A DNA stretch of 64,000 bases from Lolium rigidum (taxonomy: Eukaryota > Streptophyta > Magnoliopsida > Poales > Poaceae). Each line of letters starts with the position of its first letter. Positions within the stretch are counted from its first letter, which is position 1. Shown here one piece after another: positions 1 to 12,062 of the stretch. The DNA lies in the NCBI RefSeq assembly GCF_022539505.1, contig NC_061510.1, forward strand, positions 401,246,249-401,310,248, written 5' to 3'. A program made the position numbers and the translations under genes. The notes under the pieces were generated by a model. The model was not told the origin of the DNA. It searched no databases and was given only the letters and a program-made list of their open reading frames with translations.

Positions 1-44
1 GGAAAGTTCTTTCTCTCTGAATGAGGACTTAACAGAAGATATAC

Positions 45-1493
45 TGATACGTCTCCGACGTATCGATAATTTCTTATGTTCCATGCCACATTATTGATGA
101 TATCTACATGTTTTATGCATACTTTATGTCATATTTATGCATTTTCTGGAACTAACCTATTGACGAGATGCCGAAGTGCCAGTTCCTGTTTTCTGCTGTT
201 TTTGGTTTCAGAAATCCTAGTAAGAAAATATTCTCGGAATTGGATGAAATCAACGCCCAGCATCTTAGAATCACACGAAGCTTCCAGAACACCCGAGAGC
301 CGCCAGAGGAGGGCCCTGTGGGCCCCAGACGACAGGGTGGCGCGGCCCAGGCCTTGGCCGCCCCCCCTAGTGTGTCGTCGCCTCGTCGACCTTCCGACTC
401 CACCTCTTCGCCTATATAAAGGTCCCTGACCTAAAACATCGAGACGAAAAAAGCCACGGTACGAGAAACCTTCCAGAGCCGCCGCCATCGCGAAGCCAAG
501 ATCTGGGGGACAGGAGTCTCTGTTCCGGCACGCCGCCGGGACGGGGAAGTGCCCCCGGAAGGCTTCTCCATCGACACCGCTGCCATCACCACCGCCATCT
601 TCATCAACGCTGCTGTCTCCCATGAGGATGGAGTAGTTCTCCATCGAGGCTAAGGGGCTGTACCGGTAGCTATGTGGTTAATCTCTCTCCTATGTACTTC
701 AATACAATAATCTCATGAGCTGCCTTACATGATTGAGATTCATATGATGATGCTTGTAATCTAGATGTCATTATGCTAGTCAAGTGGATTTTACTTATGT
801 GATCTCCGGAGACTCCTTGTCCCACGTGTGTAAAGGTGACAGTGTGTGCACCGTGTGGGTTATGATTTGAGTTGGATGTCTCTATGAAATTGTGGTGTGT
901 TAGTACCTCCTATGAATGCTCAAAGTGACAGCGTGGGGTGTTCATTAGTACTTGGGAATACATCTTTAAGGTTTGCCTACATGATGAATTAGAGTTCGTT
1001 ATCTTGCCAGAGAGTAATTCGGAATAGCATAGTGAAGTGCTTATATTTATATTCCTTTATGATTGCAATGTTGAGAGTGTCCACTAGTGAAAGTATGATC
1101 CCTAGGCCTTGTTCCTAAATACTGCTATCGCTGCTTGTTTACTGTTCTACTGCATCTGTACTGTCCGCAATATTACCACCATCAACCACACGCCGATCCT
1201 GGACAGCAAAGCACTTTTACGGCGCCGTTACTATCTGCTCATACTTGTTCATACCACATGTATTTCACTATCTCTTCGCCGAACTAGTGCACCTATTAGG
1301 TGTGTTGGGGACACAAGAGACTTCTTGCTTTGTGGTTGCAGGGTTGCTTGAGAGGGATATCTTTGACCTCTTCCTCCCTGAGTTCGATAAACCTTGGGTG
1401 ATCCACTTAAGGGAAAACTTGCTGTTGTTCTACAAACCTCTGCTCTTGGAGGCCCAACACTGTCTACAAGAATAGAAGCACCCGTAGACATCA
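45..1493 (+). mobile_element. Solo LTR of a gypsy-type element inserted in the LINE
   Basis: The segment starts TGATACGTCT and ends with TCA. It is flanked by the 5-bp target-site duplication TATAC at 40-44 and 1494-1498. Removing it and one TATAC copy restores the LINE frame exactly across the joint. A TATA box (CTATATAAA) lies at 412-420. No internal gag or pol remains, so the element was reduced to one LTR, presumably by recombination between its two LTRs. About the first 250-280 bases resemble the start of the LTR of the minus-strand element at 30552-38790, but the rest does not. Family name not assigned. Confidence 0.92.
412..420 (+). promoter_or_regulatory. TATA box of the solo LTR
   Basis: CTATATAAA follows a GC-rich stretch inside the LTR and is placed as expected for the end of U3. 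It could still start transcription into the downstream LINE remnant; that is inference. Confidence 0.6.
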
Positions 1494-3986
1494 TATACCC
1501 CAAGTTTCTTTGGAAGAAAACGACTTGCTAACCGCACCTTATACTGAGGAAGAGGTTAAGAAGGCAGTTTTCCAAATGGAATGCAACAAAGCACCGGGTC
1601 CAGATGGTTTTCCAGCGAGTTTTATCAAACCTTACGGGATACTATTAAATCGGACCTTCTAGATTTGTTCAGTGATTTACACATTGGACTACTAGAATTA
1701 TTTCGTCTAAATTTTGGTGAAGTTATCTTGTTACCGAAAATTAATGAGGCAGAAAGGATCCAACAATATAGACACATTTGCCTATTAAATGTAAGTTTCA
1801 AGATTTTCACTAAAGTGGCCACCATTAGACTTAATACGGTTGCGGATCATGTGGTTTTACCATCGCAAACAGCCTTTATGCAAGGACGGAATATCCTTGA
1901 TGGAGTGGCGGTTTTGCATGAGACGGTACATGAGATGCATTCTAAGAAATTAAATGGGATTATTTTAAAGCTTGATTTTGAGAAGGCGTATGATAAAGTT
2001 AAATGGTCTTTCCTTCAACAGACACTCAGGATGAAAGGCTTTTCGCCTGAGTGGCGAGCTCTAATTAATGATTTCGTGTATGGTGGTAGTGTGGCTATAC
2101 GGGTCAATGATGACACCGGACACTACTTCCAAACGCGAAAAGGGTTACGCCAAGGGGATCCGTTATCTCCGATGTTGTTTAACATCGTAGCGGATATGTT
2201 GGCGGTACTCATAGACGGGCCAAGTCTGATGGTCAAATTGAAGGTGTGATTCCACATCTAGTTGATGGTGGTTTATCTATCCTTCAATACGCTGATGACA
2301 CAATTCTTTTATGGATCATGATCTTGAAAAAGCTCGAAATCTGAAATTAATTTTAGTAGCTTTTGAGCAATTATCAGGATTGAAAATTAACTTCCATAAA
2401 AGTGAATTGTTACCGCTCGGTGATGCCCAAGACGATGTAGCTCTGTATACAGAGTTATTTGGTTGCGGGCAAGGCCAATTTCTGATTCGTTATTTGGGTA
2501 TTCCGATTCACTATCGGAGACTGGCAATTGCGGAATGGAAATTAGTGGAAGAAAGATTACAAAAACGCCTCAGTAGTTGGAAAGGTAAACTGTTGTCCCT
2601 GGGTGGAAGATTGGTACTCATTAATTCAGTACTAACTAATATGGTATTGTATATGTTATCATTCTTCATCTTACCCAAAGGAATTCTGCACAAACTCGAT
2701 TATTATCGATCCAGATTCTTTTGGCAAGGGGACAACGAGAAAAAGAAATATCGATTGGTTAAATGGAGTATAGTTTGTAGTCCCAAAGATCAAGGAGGGC
2801 TTGGAGTTCATGACCTGGAGGTCAAGAACTCAGCGCTACTGGGTAAATGGCTTTTTAAGCTACTTACTGAGGATGGGATTTGGCAAACTATACTTCGAAG
2901 AAAGTATATCGGCTCGAAGACATTATCTCAAGTGGTTTGGAAACCTGGGGATTCACACTTCTGGGCTGGTCTTATGGCGACAAAAAATGTCTTTTTTCGA
3001 CATGGGACTTTCTCCATTAAGAATGGAGCACATGTACGGTTCTGGGAAGATGCTTGGCTCGACAATGCACCCCTATGTGAACAGTATCCCGCTTTGTATA
3101 GAATTGCGCGTCGCCAAGGTGATACCATTGCAACTGTAATGGCCACCTCACCCCCGAATGTGACGTTCAGACGGGTTTTACTAGGACAAAGGCTCGTGGC
3201 ATGGAACAACCTAATTCAGCGACTTGGAGATATTCAGTTATCGCCAGAGCCAGATGAATTTCGATGGAACCTCCACGTAGATGGTTCTTTTTCTGTAAAA
3301 TCTTTATACAATGCGATGCTGCTTTCTGATTTACCAGTTGATAATAATAAGAAAATTTGGAAGATGAAGATACCATTAAAAATTAAAAATTTTGGATGGT
3401 ATCTTCGTCGAGGGGTTATTCTCACCAAAGACAATCTTGTTAAGAGGAATTGGCACGGAAGTACACGATGTGTCTTTTGTCATCATGATGAAACCATCAA
3501 TCATTTATTCTTCCAGTGCCAGTTTGCGAGTTCTATATGGTCAGTCATCCAAGTAGCGTCTACCTTGTATCCTCCGACTAGTGTCGCTAATGTCTTTGGC
3601 AATTGGCTTCATGGTATCAACTCAAGGTTTAAAATGCTTCTTATGATGGGGGCGCTAGCAGCTATCTGGGCGCTCTGGCTATGTAGAAATGACAAGATCT
3701 TTAATGACAAAAATTGCTCTTTGTTGCAGGTTATCTACAGATGCACAGGTATTCTCCGTTCGTGGTTACCTCTTCAGCGTGTGGAGAACCGAGACCTGTT
3801 TACGGAGGTCTGTACACGGTTGGAGGATACGGCGAGGGATACTTTTTCCCTACATGGGTGGCAGCATAGTCTACGGATAGTAGCTCCACCTAGCTCTTAG
3901 GCGTTATATGATTCATCCTTCCGATATGTATTTCGCCTATTTTTGTTTTATGTAACTTTGGTCACTTGAGACAACAAACGGCTGTG

Positions 3987-4059
3987 TGCATCCTGGTTAT
4001 GCAGAGGCTGGATGTAATTGCTTCTTGAAGTAATAAAGCATCCTTTATCGAAAAAAAAA
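3987..4059 (+). other. LINE 3' tail with stem-loop and poly(A)
   Basis: TGCAT (3987-3991) can pair with ATGCA (3999-4003), and the second arm runs into ATGCAGAGGCTGG. AATAAA and nine A follow. Stem-loops near the 3' end are recognised by the reverse transcriptase in several LINE families. A very similar arrangement ends the retroposon at 50906-51987. Confidence 0.6.
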
Positions 4060-4227
4060 CAACCACATCTCGCTGGAAACAACGAGTGTAGCTGACTCCA
4101 CACCACCACCGACACACGACTACGAAGCAAAAAAATCATGTCCTGAGCTAAGCATCATCGCCACATCGTGACCCGCGCTAGTTACCTCCGAAGAACAGAC
4201 CCCTTGCCAACGAATCCTCCACCCTTA

Positions 4228-4601
4228 GAGCATCCCCACTCGTTGGCGCTCCCCACGCCCAAATCCGGCGAAATTTTCGTCCGGATTGGAGGAAGATTTG
4301 GCGTGGGGAGGAGTAGTTTCCCAGTCGTGTGCTCCCCAAGCGGCGTTTCTCGGGGAAAAGAGGATGGCTCGGGGAATCCGGACGAAAGAGGAGACATGTG
4401 GGCGTGGGCGGTTGGTTTAGCTTCATCCGGAGTCCCCGGGAGACCCCCGGGAAACCGAGAATGGCATGGGGAGTCCGGACGAAAATAGGCTCAAATCCGG
4501 ACCAAAACGAGGAACAGGGGGCCTGACTGGGCCGTTTTTCGTCGTCCGGATGAAAAAAAGTGACCGTGGGGGGCTCTGTGGGGAGACGAGTGGAGATGCT
4601 C
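4228..4601. mobile_element. PIF/Harbinger-type MITE, 374 bp
   Basis: The ends are inverted copies: GAGCATCCCCACTCGT on the left and the complement of GAGCATCTCCACTCGT on the right. They are flanked by the direct repeat TTA at 4225-4227 and 4602-4604, the 3-bp target duplication typical of PIF/Harbinger elements. The interior is GC-rich with repeated CCGGA/TCCGG words and has no convincing coding capacity. The two LINEs lie on either side. Its first bases match the termini of the larger Harbinger element at 52794-54594. Confidence 0.88.
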
Positions 4602-4701
4602 TTATGCCGTAAAGGAGAGGGAAAGTGAAAGGCGGAACTCAAAAAAGTTGAGAAAGGCACTGTCTTAGACTCACCGCTAACAACTTATTTTTTTTTGAAT
4701 A

Positions 4702-4720
4702 ACAGCAGGAGAGCTGCTGT
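4702..4720 (-). other. Stem-loop in the LINE 3' tail
   Basis: ACAGCAG and CTGCTGT form a perfect 7-bp stem with a 5-base loop, a few bases before the A tail of the minus-strand LINE. It is probably the 3' recognition hairpin for reverse transcription; pairing is seen, role is inferred from LINE biology. Confidence 0.6.
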
Positions 4721-4936
4721 GTTCATTTCATTAGAAGGAGTTGTCAAGATACAAAAAAGGAGGCCTAAGGTGGCGCTCCCTAAAAAAAGAGAAAGGGGGA
4801 CATACAATAGCTTAACCGGGTCGAAAGGTGCCCCGCTCGTTAGCGCGACCAACGGGATCGGGGCTCCGGCTATCCTCCATAACTCTATCTCTCCCATGAC
4901 CTTGGGGATGAAAACCTGGATCGGCGCTTCTTTTTG

Positions 4937-7900
4937 TTAAAGATTCCGCGGTTGCGCTCTTTCCAGATCTCCCAGCAGATTAGGTTTGTGAGGGGGAATA
5001 TTATTTTCCTGCTCTCCTTGGACTTCTCGCCCACCATCATCCTGTACCAGGACTGGACATTGCGTTGGTCTCTTGGCCAAGTTTCTGGGTTGAGTGCAGG
5101 TAGATTCAGTTGGTTGGCAACATGAGACCAAACTTTCAGACCGAAAGGGCATTCGGTGAGAAGGTGCTCTGCAGCTTTCGAGGTTTCGCGGCATAGGGGA
5201 CGAAGTAATCATTCTCCCAATGACGAAGCAGAAGCTTGTCCGCCGTTAGGACGCGGTCTAGCATGAGGGTCCATATGAAAAATTTGCATCTTGCTGGCAC
5301 CCAACCTCTCCATACAATTTTCCTGAAGTCAGTCCCAACCGCCCCAATAAACTGAAGCTGGTACGCCGATCTAGCGGTGTAGTGGTTCTTGTTACCAAAG
5401 GTCCAGGAGATGTCGTCTCTGGCATCTGATAGGTTTACATCACTAAGCAGCGTTTCCAAACGGGAGAGTTGTGTGGAGTGGCTTTCATCAAGGGAGAAGC
5501 GCAGATCATGCAACCACTTATCATTTGTTAGCGCATCCTTGACCGATCTGTTTTTCCTAATGGAGATCTTGAAAAGGTCAGGGGCCAAGTCTTGGGGTGC
5601 CGCGCCGTTGAGCCAACGATCAGTCCAGAATTTAGCCGTTTGGCCATTCCCGAGAGTTATGTTGGTAGCGGCCGCGAACAGTGCCCGTTCTTTCGTCGTC
5701 GAGGGCACATGTAAGTGGGCCCAAGGCTTGTTCTGGCATTTCCACTTTTGCCACATCCACCTAAGACGCAAGGCCATCCCAAAGGAGTCGATGCAGTGAA
5801 CTCCCAGGCCCCCCAGGTGCTTAGGACGGCAAACAAGTTTCCAGTTGACTTTACATTTACCTCCGTTGCAGGAGGCCTCTCCGGCCCAAAGCCAAGCTCT
5901 GCGACGTTTGTCGAACTCTTTCCTTACCCAAACTGGCATGGTGTTAATGCTCATCATGTAGACCGCCAGAGAGGTTAGGACTGTGTTTAACATCTCCAGT
6001 CTACCAGCTTTGCTCATCATCCTCGCTTTCCAGGTTGCCAGATGCCGGTCCATCTTGTCGAGGAGGTTTTGCCAATCTGCTTTTGTGAGGTTCTTTATGG
6101 AGAGGGGCATCCCAAGGTACATGCACGGGAAGGGAGCGATTGCAATCCCCGCTCTTGAGGCAAGGTCGTGGATGTTGATACCATGGCAACTAATCGGTGA
6201 GAGCGAGCTTTTCGCGAGGTTGGTGATTAGCCCCGTGGCCCGGCCAAAGGCCGACAGGGATCGCCCGAGCCCCTCAATGTCCTGATGAGTTGGGTTTAAG
6301 AAGAGTGCGACGTCGTCAGCATAAAAGGAGGCCCGAAGGGTGCAGTGTCTTCCCTTGAGTTTGGACAGGACCCCTGCATCAGTTGCAATTTCGAAGAGTC
6401 GGTGTAGCGGGTCAATGGCAAGGTCAAAGAGGAAGGGGGAAAGAGCATCCCCTTGTCTGAGGCCACGATGGTGATGGATTGGTCTACTAGGTACCCCGTT
6501 AACCAGCACTCTGGATGAGGCTGTGCGAAACAGAAGGGAAATCCAGTTCCTCCACCGAAGCGGGAAGCCCCTAGCCTGAAGCATGTCAAGGATGTAGGTC
6601 CGAGAGACCGAGTCAAATGCTTTTGCAATATCCAGCTTTAGGAGAAGCGTTGGAGTCTTGGATTTATGGTAGTGCTTCGCCACAGTTTGTACGTAGAGGA
6701 AGTTGTCTTGAATGTTCCTTCCGGCAATGAAAGCACTTTGGCACGGCGAAATGAGGTCGTGGAGGTGAGGCTGTAGTCTCATTGCGAGAATTTTTGAAAT
6801 CAGTTTGCCGAAGGAGTGAATGAGACTGATTGGCCGGTAGTGTGACATACATGAAGGTTCTTCCTTTTAGGAAGCAAGACTAGGAAAGCCGTGTTCGAGG
6901 TTGTCGAATGACGGGTCGTTGAGGTCATAGAACTTATTGACTCGCGATAGCAGGTCGTCCTTGACAATGTTCCAAGAGGAACGGAAGAACCCACCGGAGA
7001 AACCATCGGGGCCAGGCGCTTTGTCGGGAGGCGACTCAAAGACCGCAGTTTTTAGCTCCTCCAAGGTAAACGGTGTGTCAAGGTCAGAGAGGTCAGGCCT
7101 GGGGAGATCCAGTTTTGCCCAGTCAAGCCGTTCAGAGCAGGAGGCAGGTTCTCCCATAATGGCCTGAAGATGTTGGAAGATGGTTTCTTCAAGCTCTGCC
7201 GGAGATGTGGCGATCCCGTTTTCGCTGATGAGGGATTGAATTCTGTTTTTGACACGTCTGTGCGAGGCCCGTGAGTGGAAGAACTTAGTGTTGGCGTCAC
7301 CCAGCTGTAGCCACTTAATTCTTGCTCTTTGTTTGGCCTTGACTCTATTTAGGACCGCCAGTCCGACCGCCCTAGACTTGAGTGCTGATCGCAGCTTAGC
7401 TTCCTCATCCGAGAGTAGTCTTGTCTCTTGGGCAGCCTCCAGCCTTAGCATGATCTCCTGACCCACCAACATCTGTTTCCTAATGTCCCCCACATAGTTT
7501 TTGGCCCAAGTTTTGAGATCCTTAGCCAGACGCTTAAGCTTGAAGTCCAGCACCGCAAACTGGTTGGTCAACAAACAAGGAGAGTTCCAGGACTGCTCGA
7601 CAACCGAGCTGTACCCCTGCAGTAGTGGCCAAAAACTTTCGAAGCGGAATCTAGGCGTAGTTCTGGTTCTAATGTCCTGAACCAATAGCAGAGGGCAGTG
7701 GTCAGACATGGAGGAGGCCTGGGGAAGTAACTTGGATGCTTGGAAGAGGTCGTCCCAATCGTCATTGCAGAAAGCCCTATCAAGTCTCACAAGAGTAGGG
7801 TCCGATTGTTCATTGCTCCAAGTGTATCGCCGGCCAATGAGCTTGATTTCTCTGAGGAAGCTGGAGTCGACTGCGTTCTTGAATCGTCGCATCCAAGCCC

Positions 7901-8387
7901 TGTTGACTCTTCGTTTGTTCTTGTCTTGATCACTGAGAATAAGGTTGAAGTCGCCAATGACCAACCAAGCCCCAGAAAGTTGGCTGTGTATGTGCACCAG
8001 CTCATTGAGAAAAGCTAGTTTGCGCTCCTCATCAGCCGGTCCGTAGACCGTTGTAAGGTGCCAGGAGTTGTTGGACGCACGGTCAGTGAATTTTGCAGTG
8101 ATGGAGAAGGAGGCTATGCTGATGCTTGGACACCGAGTAGATGTCGGTGTTCCGGAATAACGGGACTCCACCACGAGTGCCGTCTCGCCGGAAGGTACGC
8201 GCAGCCCTTCGACGAATCGCCCAACAATGTCAGCCTTGTCAACCTCGTTTAAGGAGGCTAGCTTGGATTCTTGGACACAGAGAATCGAGCATCTGGAGGA
8301 AGCGACGAGGTCATGAACGACAGATCGACGGGCGCGGTCATTTAGACCACGAACGTTCCAGTTTAACAGCTTAAGTTGTGACGACAT
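4937..8387 (-). pseudogene. LINE ORF2 remnant: AP endonuclease and reverse transcriptase
   Basis: The frame starts at the ATG at 8387, reading MSSQLKLLNWNVRGLND. The apurinic-type endonuclease follows, with CVQESKL, GDFN (about 7950-7965) and SDHCPLL (about 7690-7710) motifs. A coiled linker leads to DKAPGPDGFSGGFF (about 6995-7040). Between about 6850 and 6900 the frame shifts, and reverse transcriptase continues from about 6848 with KLDIAKAFDSV, GLRQGDALSPF (about 6430-6465) and YADD (about 6310-6325). A further frameshift near 5170-5200 breaks the zinc-binding end. All motifs needed for nicking and target-primed synthesis are visible, but this copy cannot make one protein. Confidence 0.9.
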
Positions 8388-8674
8388 GTAAACGAACACG
8401 ACAGTTTTGAAAGCGGGCATCAAGCACAAACACATCAGGCACAGCAGGATGACCCAGACGCCGGCTACTGGTAATGGCGCCGAAGGTTGATCTCAGTGCT
8501 AACAGAGAAGACGACAGAAGCTTGGGTTGGTGGCTTCGCCGTCTACAGGTATGGACGAAGTTAGCCGAACCCAGCACTAAGGAGGAACATGAACTAACAC
8601 AACCACAGCGGACGGACTTTTCATGAAGTGTACTAATCATTGGGTGCTGGCGACGCGCGTTTGCCGCGGGATGA

Positions 8675-11600
8675 TCATGCCGCGTAGGGCGACTCCTTGA
8701 GCAGAGCCGCCATGTCCTTGTCCTGAAGAACAAAGCCTGGCTCGCTCGAGATCTCCGCGAGAGAAGCTAGACCCCGGACGTTCGCGGACGAAAGCGGCTG
8801 CCGTACGAGTGCGGTGCACTGTGCTAGGACCTCGTCGTTGAAGTCGCTCTCCTGCTGAATGAGGCCCAGCTGCTTGCAGGCGCTGGCTTGGGCCTTGTGT
8901 GTTGCGAGCAGGGAGGAGGAGCGCGTGGTGGGCCTCTCGCTGCGACGGGAGGGGGCTGCTGGCATGGCTGACTTCTTCGATTCAGCCTTCTTCTTCCTAG
9001 CCGCATTAGTCGGGAAGCCAAGCAGAGATGGTGAAAGCATGCCCATCAGCTTGCTCATGATGCCGGTCTTGGGGTCGACGTGCATGTCCGCAACCCTGGA
9101 GGTGACGTCCTCCATGGACGGTGGTTCTGGAAGCTGCCGACGGGGCTTGGCTGGGCTGTTTAGCTCGTCAGCATGCCTGGCCGAGCCGCAGAGCTCGGCG
9201 TCGCGCAAGGCTCGCAGAGCATTAGACTTCAGCGTGACCTCGAACAGGCGGTCGTCGTCGCTGTCCGAGGCAAGCTCCGGCGGCGATGGAGAGTGCGGAG
9301 GCTGCCCGGCGGTCATCTGAAGAGCTGGTGCGGCCGCTGGGGTGGCGAAGATGTCCTGGAGCTGCCGGCCCGGCCGACGCGAGCTCGAGCGGCGCGGTGA
9401 ACTCGTTGATCTCGTACACGGTCCTCTCCGTGATCGGGGTGCCAATTGTTGGCGGTAGATCTTGGACACCAGGCCCAAAGAGGCGTTCGCCCGGTTGACC
9501 ATGGCGGCCTGCTCCCACCCCGACCGCGCAAGGCCGAGCATCGGGCCCTCGCTGCGGCTCCGCCTCCCGGACCCCGGACCAGGCCTGCATGACTTGTGCC
9601 GAAGGAGCGTGTTCACCGGAGTACTCCTGCGGCAGCCCGTCCCAACCGCCGCTACTCGCATGGCCGAGGAGACCTGGGGAGGACCAGGTCGCCGTGGTGG
9701 TGTCGATGATGTTAGCCGACCAGCGGTCGGCGACGGCGTTTGCCTCGTCTGACGGAGAGTCTTCACTGTGTAAGGCTGCCCAAGGGATCTGGGGAGAAGG
9801 AGGGGCCGGCGCGCCGTTGAGGTTGTGGTCGAAGTTTTCCGTGCAAGGGGAGCAGAGGAAGGCTTGTCCGCCGCTGTGCTGTGGGGAAGGAGAGATCGCC
9901 ATAGGACTCCCATCCAGGTGGCGACGAACAGCGCCCGGTGGTGGTGAAGGGGTTGAGCCGAACGCCTCACCGCCGCGCAGCGTGCAAGACATGTTCCTTC
10001 GGCCGCGCGGAGATTGCTCGATCACCGGAGGCAAGATGACAGGTGCGCCTCCATGGTCAGCAACCTTGCCCCGATCCTCCTGGGCCAAGACGAGAGCCGT
10101 GGCCTCTAACATGGCCGCCGTTGGGCTCCTCGAGCGGCGGCGAGACGTGTCACGTCGTCGACGCCGGTCCGGTGACCTGGAACCACGACGATCGTGGCGA
10201 TCATGTCTGGTCTGGTGGTAGCCAGGCTCCCGACGTGGCCCTTCACCCGCACGGTCGCTGCCGTGCCTGCTGCTTCGCCGATCGCTGCGCCGGCCATCAC
10301 AGTCGCCACGCCGATCGTCCCTGTCGTCGTCATGGCGATGGTTGGAGGGGCCGAGACGATCACGCCCAGGCCTGCGCCTGGCAGCGGTGGAGTTGTCCTT
10401 GACGCCGAACTCCCAATCGCGGCGGGTCTTGTTTGGCCAGGAGTAACCGCGTTTGCGGCGGCTCTCGTCGATGGGCGTGTAGTCGAGGATGGTGTCGAGG
10501 TGGATGAGGACGCGGTAAAGGGGGCGTCACGCCCTCCTCCGCCGGCGTACCCTCCGGCGAGTCAGCCCGCCCCACCGCCGGCCTATCAAGGATCGAGTGC
10601 GCCTTGGCGCAGGGGATAAGGTCTGGGTCGAGCGACCAGACCCAAGCGAACAGGGCGGCGGTGTTGTCCTGCGTCACCGATCGCTGCTCGATGCGATCGA
10701 GCTCGCAGCCTCCTCCGATGATGGACTTGACGGTGTCGACATCCTCCCAGGCGTTGAGCGGCACGTTTTCGAGGGCGAGGCGGCAGTAGAACCTCCACGT
10801 TTGTGGACGGCCACGCGCGGTCGGCGACCAAGTGGTGAGCGCCATCTTGCCATGACGCAGCGGCACCGAGCCCGGTTCCAGCGCGGTATCCCTCTCGCCA
10901 AGGGTGCGTGAAGCGGACCAAGAAGTCGTCCGGCACGACGCCGAGACGTGGATGTCGCTCCATTCAAAGTTGAGCTCGTCCCGCGAGCTTTGGCCGGCGA
11001 CCTTGTGCCGATGTTGAGGCGGGGATCGCAGATAATGATGGCGAGGTGAGTGCGCCGCATGTCCGTGGCCGCCCTCTCCATGGCGGGCGTACCGATGGAC
11101 GAGCCGTAGACCTCGTCGGGGCGGTTGGAGGGGTGCCCGGGGAGAGGGCCATCGGTGAAGATGCGCGCCCAAGCGCCGGCCAGCCCGCGGCGCTTGCCCG
11201 CGGTGGCGCGGGCGGGGACGAGGAAGCCGGCGGTGGCGGGGGCGCGACAGGGGCTCGATGCTTCTTGGAAGGGCAGTTGCGTGCGACGTGGCCGGGGCGC
11301 TCGCAGCCAATGCAGTGCACCTGGCCGGAGCAGTGGCGGACGAAATGGCGTGGGGAGAGGCAGCGGAAGCAGCGCCCTTTGAAGTGGAGAAGACCTTGTG
11401 GGTCGGGCCGTCTTGAATCGCTCTGCCGGCGTCCAGGCTGCTGCCCTCCCGAAGAGGAAGGAGTAAACCTCCTCCACCATCGCCTTGGCCTCACATCTTG
11501 CCATTCTCCCTCCTTGGCTTGGCAGGTACGGCTTGAAGTCTCAAGGAGACGAGGCGGGGCGACGATTAAAGAGCGCAGCCGAGGCGCAGCGCCGCAGGCC

Positions 11601-12040
11601 ACGCCGCTGCGGGGAATCTGGGGGCGGGCGGCGTCCACCACACGGACCGGTCGATCCCCAGCCTTGATGGCTGGCGGGGGCGGCAGAAGCTCCGGAGAAA
11701 AGGTAGGCGTCAGGGCCGTCGAGGCGCGTGCCGAGGTGCAGGGAGACGAGGCCATAGGTGCCGTAGGCTCCGGCGTGGCCGCCGTAAATGCTGCTGGCGC
11801 GGTCGTTTGACCCGCCGCCAGATCCGCCGGGGCAGATCTTTTGCCCAGACCGAGCCCTGCCGCGATCTCCGGAGTAAAGGAGCCGAAGACGAGCTCCAGG
11901 CCGGCAGGGAGGGGCGCGCTGCTGCTGTTCGTCGGCCTGAGGAGGGCTGAGGAGATGGAGGGGATGTGGATTTGGGTGGCCGCCCCGGCCTGGAGCGACC
12001 GAGGCGCAAGGTTGGGGACGGGGCTCTCTCTCTCACTCAT
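8675..12040 (-). pseudogene. LINE ORF1 remnant: nucleic-acid-binding, two zinc knuckles
   Basis: The start is the ATG at 12038-12040, reading MSERESPVPNL; an in-frame ATG at 12062-12064 lies outside the element. Two CX2CX4HX4C knuckles (CFRCLSPRHFVRHC and CIGCERPGHVARNC) map to about 11300-11375. A DUF4283-like stretch ending in FYCRLALENVPLNAWEDVDTVK covers about 10700-10960, and a Pro/Ser-rich middle follows. A conserved C-terminal part (CKQLGLIQQESDFNDEVL and on) stops at 8675. The coding sense hops between frames near 11400, 11000 and 10100-9900, so several indels break it. ORF1 proteins of this kind package LINE RNA. Confidence 0.85.
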
Positions 12041-12062
12041 TACTCGTGTCGCCGCTAACAAC

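Larger units (their letters stand above)
2..3900 (+). pseudogene. LINE ORF2 remnant: reverse transcriptase and zf-RVT
   Basis: The product would copy LINE RNA into DNA at a nicked target. The motif NKAPGPDGF, typical of plant LINE reverse transcriptases, lies near 1582-1610. KLDFEKAYDKV follows near 1969-2001, GLRQGDPLSP near 2142-2172 and the catalytic YADD at 2288-2299. A zinc-binding domain with C-x2-C and H-x4-C spacing lies near 3465-3520, and the stop is at 3898-3900. Frameshifts fall near 1610 (one base missing), near 2210-2230 and near 2309, and the solo LTR interrupts the frame at 44/1494. The longest open stretch is 2311-3900. A RNase H domain is not evident. Function of this copy is lost. 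Confidence 0.88.
1..4059 (+). mobile_element. L1-type LINE, 5' end outside the window
   Basis: The reading frame before base 45 continues in the same LINE protein after base 1493, so the stretch is one non-LTR retrotransposon split by a solo LTR. It runs through reverse transcriptase and a zinc-binding C-terminal domain to a 3' tail with AATAAA at 4032-4037 and a run of nine A at 4051-4059. The 5' end, endonuclease and target-site duplication lie outside the window. At least three short indels break the frame, so this copy is dead. Order of domains and the A tail are seen; the L1-clade placement is from family knowledge. Confidence 0.9.
4685..12048 (-). mobile_element. Long L1-type LINE with two ORFs and TSD
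   Basis: This is a minus-strand non-LTR retrotransposon of about 7.4 kb. The 3' end is the run of T at 4688-4696. The target-site duplication is 14 bp with one mismatch, at 4671-4684 and 12049-12062 (shared core CCGCTAACAAC). Going 5' to 3' on the minus strand it holds ORF1 with two zinc knuckles (12040 to 8675), then ORF2 with endonuclease, reverse transcriptase and a zinc-binding end (8387 to about 4937), then a 3' UTR. ORF1 starts only 8 bp inside the 5' end, so either the 5' UTR is minimal or the copy is truncated just before the start codon. Both ORFs are broken by indels. Confidence 0.93.

Noticed and set aside
8859..11810. Plus-strand open frames across the LINE ORF1 region
   Set aside because: Shadows of a GC-rich minus-strand coding region; no domains on the plus strand.
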